This document shows, in pieces, positions 14,243 through 17,566 of a stretch of 17,566 nucleotides of DNA. This DNA is from Desulfobacteraceae bacterium (GTDB lineage Bacteria > Desulfobacterota > Desulfobacteria > Desulfobacterales > Desulfobacteraceae): assembly GCA_003354055.1 (NCBI GenBank), contig PIVQ01000080.1, positions 1 to 17,566 of the forward strand, written 5' to 3'. The notes below the pieces were generated by a model. That model was given only the letters and a program-made list of their open reading frames with translations, was not told where the DNA came from and did not search any database. The position numbers and the translations under genes are program-made. Within the stretch, counting starts at the first letter, position 1; the number at the start of each line of letters is the position of its first letter.

Positions 14243-14982
14243 GGGGTATGAAATCAAAATGGATTGCCCTATGCACAGGATTAGTTCTGCTTCTTCCCAT
14301 TGCTGCCTGGGCCGGTGGCGTGGACAACAGCATTTACAAGGAACTGCTGGCAAAACATGTAAAAAAAAACCGGGTTAGTTATGACGGATTCAAACGGGAT
14401 GAAGCTCTGCTGGATAAATATCTGGACATATTGAGTGCCGCAGATCCTTCCACCTTTTCCCGCAACCATAAGTTTGCCTTTTATATCAATGCCTACAATG
14501 CCTTTACCATTAAACTCATCCTGAGCCGCTATCCTGAGATCAACTCCATCAAGGAAATTGGATCATTTTTTTCAGGACCCTGGAGTAAAAAGTTCATTTC
14601 CCTGGATGGCTGGACCGTGTCTCTGGATCATATCGAGCATGAGGTCTTGAGACCTAAGTTTAACGATCCCAGGATTCACTTTGCTATTAACTGCGCAGCC
14701 AAAAGCTGCCCGCCCCTGCTCAACACGCCCTATGAGGGTGATATTCTGGAAACCCAGCTGGACACTCAGACCAGGGTTTTTATCAATAGGTCGACCTTTA
14801 TGAAAGACAACACCCTTTATATCAGCAAAATATTTGACTGGTTTGATGATGATTTCAACGACAATCCCCCACTGTTCATCCGGCAATATGCAGGAGAACA
14901 ATTGAAAACTAAGATAGATGCGGCCGGCTCCGGAATTAAAATCTCATACCTTCACTACGACTGGACCCTGAACCGGCGATAA
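14239..14982 (+). CDS. Secreted DUF547 protein
   Basis: This is a 247-residue protein with an N-terminal signal peptide (basic start, WIALCTGLVLLLPIAAWA, predicted cut before GG), so it is probably periplasmic. The DUF547 core is recognisable: YKELLAKHVKKNRVSYDGF, FYINAYNAFTIKLIL, SLDHIEHEVLRPKFNDPRIHFAINCAAKSCPPL. The conserved His and Cys residues (HFAINCAAKSCPP) are intact, and the family has no settled function. ATG 14239 overlaps the preceding stop. ATG 14248, placed just after GAGGGG, is an alternative start. Its end is only three bases from the convergent amidotransferase gene, with no terminator visible between them. Confidence 0.88.
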   Translation: MRGMKSKWIALCTGLVLLLPIAAWAGGVDNSIYKELLAKHVKKNRVSYDGFKRDEALLDKYLDILSAADPSTFSRNHKFAFYINAYNAFTIKLILSRYPEINSIKEIGSFFSGPWSKKFISLDGWTVSLDHIEHEVLRPKFNDPRIHFAINCAAKSCPPLLNTPYEGDILETQLDTQTRVFINRSTFMKDNTLYISKIFDWFDDDFNDNPPLFIRQYAGEQLKTKIDAAGSGIKISYLHYDWTLNRR

Positions 14983-14985
14983 GTT

Positions 14986-15705
14986 CTAATTGGCGCAGAC
15001 AAGGTTGCCAAAGCGCGTCAGCAATGCTGCTGAATGGGGAGTTTCTTCCAGACCCCGGATCAAATTTTCAGGGTTCTGTCCTTCGGAACTGACAGTCTCA
15101 GCCAAATGCTCAATATAGCCCCGCATTGCCCGAATAGAAAATTCAGGATGGAATTGAACCCCCCAGGCAGAATCACCGATTCTGAAACCATGGTGAGATT
15201 CAAATGCATTTTGCGCCAGAAGCACTGCATTTCCAGGTAACTGGATTACAGACTGGGAATGTACCACATGGCCTTTGAAAGTTCCGGGCAGATCTTTGAA
15301 CAGGGAATCCTGAACACTTTCAGGAAGACAGATAATTTCCGTGGTTCCGATCTCAGTTCCCTTAGGGTGAAAATCTGCTGTACCACCCATGGCTCTGGCA
15401 AGGATCTGGTGACCGTAACAGATGCCGAGTACAGGTATTTTAGCCTCAACCAGCTGTTTTGTCCAAACTTCCAGGGTCAGACTCCAGTCCAGATTCTGGG
15501 TCACCATGGCGTGGGCTCCGGAGATCACCGCCCCCCTGACAACAGAGAGATCAGGCAACGCCCCGCCATTTTCAACATCAACCACCTCAAGAAGAGAGTT
15601 GTCCAGGCCAAGGCCATTGATGATCCAGTCTTCAAAATCCCCTTGTTCAGCCGCCATATCCGGGAAGGTTGACCCTGCCTTAATAATAAACAGCTTCGTT
15701 GTCAT
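14986..15705 (-). CDS. Class I glutamine amidotransferase (GMP synthase-like)
   Basis: This is a 239-residue stand-alone amidotransferase domain. The nucleophile elbow is GICYGHQ (C96) and the other triad residues are H186 and E188 in QFHPEF, so it is expected to release ammonia from glutamine. It is related to the YfeJ/GuaA-like group; no synthase domain is attached and the acceptor substrate is unknown. Its ATG shares one base with the stop of the cbiX-like gene (TAATG), so the two are translationally coupled. Pairing with a cobaltochelatase hints at, but does not prove, a corrinoid link: cobyrinate amidation uses larger proteins (CbiA/CbiP), and this is not one of those. Confidence 0.88.
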   Translation of the reverse strand: MTTKLFIIKAGSTFPDMAAEQGDFEDWIINGLGLDNSLLEVVDVENGGALPDLSVVRGAVISGAHAMVTQNLDWSLTLEVWTKQLVEAKIPVLGICYGHQILARAMGGTADFHPKGTEIGTTEIICLPESVQDSLFKDLPGTFKGHVVHSQSVIQLPGNAVLLAQNAFESHHGFRIGDSAWGVQFHPEFSIRAMRGYIEHLAETVSSEGQNPENLIRGLEETPHSAALLTRFGNLVCAN

Positions 15706-16088
15706 TATCGGTCTCCATTGTCAAAGCGGCAGTTCACCTCATTGAGAATAACGTCTTCAATGGACGCAGCCACCCCAAGATGGCGGGTAATACTGAACTC
15801 AACTGCGGGGTAGGTCGTCCCGGCCTCTTTTACCAATTCCGGAATATCGGTCAGGATATGGCTGCCGGCTGAAATAAAAAAGGGGAATATCACGATCTTG
15901 TCAGCGCCTTGCTTTACGGCATTATCAATCACATCGGGCAGCAGAGGATCTGAAAATTGTAAGAATCCATGGTCTACCCGATCAAAATTGGGTTTAGCTT
16001 TGAGATTTAATTTTTCAGTCAGGGCTGCAACTTCCTTGGCAGACTCTTTTTTCCGACTGCCGTGTGCAGCTATGATCAATACCTTCAC
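15705..16088 (-). CDS. cbiX: Short CbiX-type sirohydrochlorin cobaltochelatase
   Basis: This is a 127-residue class II chelatase of the short CbiX kind, thought to insert cobalt into sirohydrochlorin in anaerobic cobalamin synthesis and to work as a homodimer. It begins MKVLIIAAHGSRKKES with metal-site His9. The second ligand, His77, lies in the FISAGSHILTDIP motif. The length equals half of the long CbiK/SirB enzymes. The start is GTG at 16088 with GGAG eight bases upstream. Nickel (CfbA) or iron chelation are alternatives for this fold. HgcA elsewhere in the window needs a corrinoid, so a cobalt role is plausible, but the genes are 15 kb apart. Confidence 0.85.
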   Translation of the reverse strand: MKVLIIAAHGSRKKESAKEVAALTEKLNLKAKPNFDRVDHGFLQFSDPLLPDVIDNAVKQGADKIVIFPFFISAGSHILTDIPELVKEAGTTYPAVEFSITRHLGVAASIEDVILNEVNCRFDNGDR

Positions 16089-16113
16089 GATTGGGTCTCC
16101 ATTCAGATTTTCG

Positions 16114-16136
16114 GTTGATCTCTAAAAGAGATCAAC
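16114..16136. repeat. 10-bp hairpin in the cbiX/arsR2 divergent gap
   Basis: GTTGATCTCT (16114-16123) and AGAGATCAAC (16127-16136) form a perfect stem with a three-base loop. AGAGATCAA recurs at 16215-16223, just upstream of the arsR-type promoter. The two copies in a divergent intergenic region could be binding sites for one regulator, or the hairpin could lie in the 5' leader of the cbiX transcript. Confidence 0.5.
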
Positions 16137-16226
16137 GTTCCATTAAAGGGCAATAATAGTATTTACGTAGAATAACACCCCCTAACACTTTGGCAAGGCA
16201 CTGTTTTTATTTTTAGAGATCAAATA

Positions 16227-16255
16227 TTGACATCCGTTGAGATGATACCTATAAT
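16227..16255 (+). promoter_or_regulatory. Exact consensus sigma-70 promoter of the second arsR-type gene
   Basis: TTGACA (16227-16232) and TATAAT (16250-16255) are separated by exactly 17 bases, the full textbook consensus. The predicted start (16262-16263) coincides with the ATG at 16263, indicating a leaderless mRNA. Such a strong promoter implies tight control by the overlapping palindrome. Confidence 0.85.
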
Positions 16256-16270
16256 TCGAAACATGTCGAA
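16255..16270. promoter_or_regulatory. Operator A: TTCGA-N6-TCGAA at the arsR2 start
   Basis: TTCGA (16255-16259) and TCGAA (16266-16270) form a palindrome with a six-base spacer, covering the end of the -10, the predicted start and the ATG. The same pattern recurs at 16619-16634 before the flavoprotein gene. It is the likely binding site of the ArsR-type protein encoded here. Confidence 0.65.
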
Positions 16271-16592
16271 CTCGGAAACCAATATATTTCACACAGATCA
16301 GGTGGACAAATATTCAGATATTTTCAAAGCGCTTTCCAATCCCAACCGGCTGAAAATACTCCTGGAACTTGCCCATTGCCCCGTTGGCAACGGGAATTTC
16401 ACCACCAATGATGACAATTTTGAAAACTGCCAGCAGGAGTTTGCCAAAATGCTGGGACTTGCACCTTCCACGGTATCCCATCATTTCAAGGAGTTACGCA
16501 ACGCAGGATTGCTGAAGGTTCGAAGAGAAGGAAAAAACCTTATGGTTCAAGTTAACACCGAGGTGTTGAATTCCATTAAAGATCTGTTTTAG
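16263..16592 (+). CDS. ArsR-family regulator (second, ligand unknown)
   Basis: This is a winged-helix repressor of 109 residues from ATG 16263. Longer frames would include the promoter. DIFKALSNPNRLKILLELA and the recognition helix LAPSTVSHHFKELRNAGLLKVRREGKNLMVQVN place it in the ArsR family. It lacks the ELCVC arsenic motif of the other ArsR at 2640. Between the first helices and the recognition helix it carries an Asn/Asp-rich insertion with two cysteines (HCPVGNGNFTTNDDNFENCQQ), a possible alternative metal or thiol sensor. It shares an operator with the following flavoprotein gene, so that gene is its probable target. The mRNA appears leaderless. Confidence 0.88.
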   Translation: MSNSETNIFHTDQVDKYSDIFKALSNPNRLKILLELAHCPVGNGNFTTNDDNFENCQQEFAKMLGLAPSTVSHHFKELRNAGLLKVRREGKNLMVQVNTEVLNSIKDLF

Positions 16593-16618
16593 AATTCACC
16601 CTTTTTTTACTTTTATAG

Positions 16619-16634
16619 TTCGAAAGTTTTCGAT
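16619..16634. promoter_or_regulatory. Operator B: TTCGA-N6-TCGAT before the flavoprotein gene
   Basis: TTCGA (16619-16623) and TCGAT (16630-16634) repeat the arrangement of operator A with the same six-base spacer and a similar TATA-N-TTCGAAA left side. It lies 25 bases before the flavoprotein ATG. A -35/-10 pair with good spacing was not identified here. Confidence 0.6.
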
Positions 16635-16659
16635 ATCTAAATCTAACAAAGGAGACAAA

Positions 16660-17223
16660 ATGAAAATTACCGCCATCATGGGAAGTCCGAGAAAAAACGG
16701 CGTGACCTCACGGATTGCAAAAGGGTTCTTAGAGCAAGCAGAGGCCAAAGGAGCACAAACCACGTCCTTCTATTTGAATCAAATGGATTTCAAAGGATGC
16801 CAGGGATGTCATCTGTGCAAAAGCAAATCGGATTTCTGCGTACTGAAAGATGATCTGACACCGGTACTGGAAAACATTGTCACATCAGATATCCTGGTCT
16901 TTGCCACCCCCATCTATTTCTGGGATGTCACCGGTCAGTTCAAGTGTTTTTTTGACCGGACCTGGTCCCTGGTCAAACCGGACTATACGACCAATCCCCA
17001 TCCGGTCCGCATGGAGCCCGGAAAGAAGGCATTATGGGTCTCCAGCCAGGGAGAAGTGGAAGAAAAATACAAAGAGGTCGTTGATAAATATACAGGATTT
17101 CTGACCATGTTCGGATGCGAAACTCATTCCATCAGGGCTTTTGGCATGGAAGACGGCCCGGATCAGGAAATAGGGACTTTTTTGGACCAGGCCAGGAGTA
17201 TGGCAGACCAATTGGTCGGTTAG
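16660..17223 (+). CDS. Iron-sulfur flavoprotein / NAD(P)H-dependent oxidoreductase of flavodoxin fold
   Basis: This is a 187-residue flavodoxin-like protein. The FMN phosphate loop is GSPRKNGVTSRI near 8-19, with FATPIYFWDVTGQFKCFFDR further on. Cysteines 47, 50, 53 and 60 form C-x2-C-x2-C-x6-C, the compact [4Fe-4S] motif of archaeal and anaerobe Isf proteins, so I infer FMN plus one cluster and an electron-transfer or detoxification role. AAGGAG precedes the ATG. It follows the second ArsR-type gene by 67 bases and carries the same operator, so it is probably derepressed together with it. NADPH-dependent FMN reductase is the generic name such proteins receive; the partner is not known. Confidence 0.88.
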   Translation: MKITAIMGSPRKNGVTSRIAKGFLEQAEAKGAQTTSFYLNQMDFKGCQGCHLCKSKSDFCVLKDDLTPVLENIVTSDILVFATPIYFWDVTGQFKCFFDRTWSLVKPDYTTNPHPVRMEPGKKALWVSSQGEVEEKYKEVVDKYTGFLTMFGCETHSIRAFGMEDGPDQEIGTFLDQARSMADQLVG

Positions 17224-17235
17224 AATAATTATAGT

Positions 17236-17566
17236 TTAATATCCGGAAGGGCCGACGGAAGTGCCGGATCCGTATCCTGGATCTGATCCGGCACCGTATT
17301 CGCTCCTTTCCCCCCCGGCTCTGGTGTCACGGCCCACCACCCTGATGGCAGCCTCTCCTGTGACCGGGCAGACATGTTCACAGATCCCGCAGCCGATGCA
17401 GCGCTCCGCGACCACATAGGGTTGTTTCACCATCTTTTGCTTTCCATCGGTATCTTTGATCCTGATCTCATCAAACTTGATGGCCTTATTGTGCACCGGG
17501 CAATGCTCTTCGCATACAATACACCCTTTTTTCTCGGCCCAGGGCAGGCAGCGGTTTTTATCGAAA
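17236..17566 (-). CDS. 4Fe-4S dicluster protein, C-terminal part (partial)
   Basis: The frame is open from the right window edge to a stop at 17236, so the N-terminus lies outside. Two ferredoxin motifs are visible. The first, RCLPWAEKKGCIVCEEHCPV, has an irregular first cysteine spacing; the second is CIGCGICEHVCPV. An inner GTG at 17496 could be mistaken for a start, but the upstream frame carries the first cluster, so it is not the real one. The tail from RDTRAGG onward is Gly/Ser-rich and low in complexity. It is the end of a larger iron-sulfur oxidoreductase of unknown partner. It is convergent with the flavoprotein gene, 12 bases apart. Confidence 0.8.
   Translation of the reverse strand, partial: FDKNRCLPWAEKKGCIVCEEHCPVHNKAIKFDEIRIKDTDGKQKMVKQPYVVAERCIGCGICEHVCPVTGEAAIRVVGRDTRAGGERSEYGAGSDPGYGSGTSVGPSGY

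Noticed and set aside
16227..16262. TTG start of the second ArsR-type protein at 16227
   Set aside because: This TTG is part of the -35 hexamer TTGACA; the ATG at 16263 lies just after the -10.
17236..17496. Complete 86-residue ferredoxin starting at 17496
   Set aside because: That start is a GTG inside a frame that stays open to the window edge, and the upstream part contains further cluster cysteines.
1..17566. CRISPR arrays, tRNA/rRNA genes, transposases or integrases
   Set aside because: No regularly spaced repeats, cloverleaf-like genes or recombinase motifs were recognised on either strand by reading.

Overview
This window reads as a chromosomal segment of an anaerobic, probably sulfate-reducing member of the Desulfobacterota. 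The protein style fits Desulfobacteraceae relatives (inference, no taxonomic search possible). Evidence: the mercury-methylation pair hgcA-hgcB, MinD-type ATPases with inserted ferredoxin domains next to NifX/orange-protein-like genes, an iron-sulfur flavoprotein, an exact sigma-54 promoter, and an apparent selenocysteine codon.

Layout. Positions 1-1379 hold hgcA (5' end outside the window) and hgcB. The hgcB frame meets an in-frame TGA at codon 73 and then continues for 23 codons into the expected HgcB C-terminus with its vicinal cysteine pair. A hairpin with a GGTC-containing apical loop follows the TGA at the spacing of a bacterial SECIS. I read hgcB as a selenoprotein with selenocysteine at the position of the functionally critical Cys73 of HgcB. 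This is the main discovery here. Next come a MarR regulator and a class I methyltransferase, each preceded by the same 17-bp operator on opposite strands. An arsenic resistance operon (arsR-arsC-acr3) follows, started by a long operator-like inverted repeat. A large 7TMR-DISM sensor histidine kinase lies convergent to it and overlaps the end of acr3.

Positions 7146-8815 hold a DAHP synthase gene behind a classical attenuator: a 25-residue leader peptide with ten aromatic residues in a row, an antiterminator and a rho-independent terminator. Positions 8975-12140 form a sigma-54-type operon: a degenerate receiver, two ferredoxin-MinD ATPases and two NifB/NifX-family proteins. This resembles the orange-protein (ORP) gene set of sulfate reducers. 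A roughly 330-bp gap follows with two large two-tier inverted repeats. It leads into a PocR-domain protein, a THUMP RNA methyltransferase and a secreted DUF547 protein, closely packed.

On the minus strand lie a short CbiX-type cobaltochelatase and a class I glutamine amidotransferase, sharing one base. From 16227 a second ArsR-type regulator has an exact consensus sigma-70 promoter. Its promoter and that of the downstream iron-sulfur flavoprotein carry the same TTCGA-N6-TCGA palindrome. The window ends in the C-terminal part of a minus-strand 4Fe-4S protein. Common themes are metals and metalloids (Hg, As, Se, Co, Fe-S) and small regulators that appear to be translated from leaderless mRNAs. 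No tRNA, rRNA, CRISPR array or transposase was seen.
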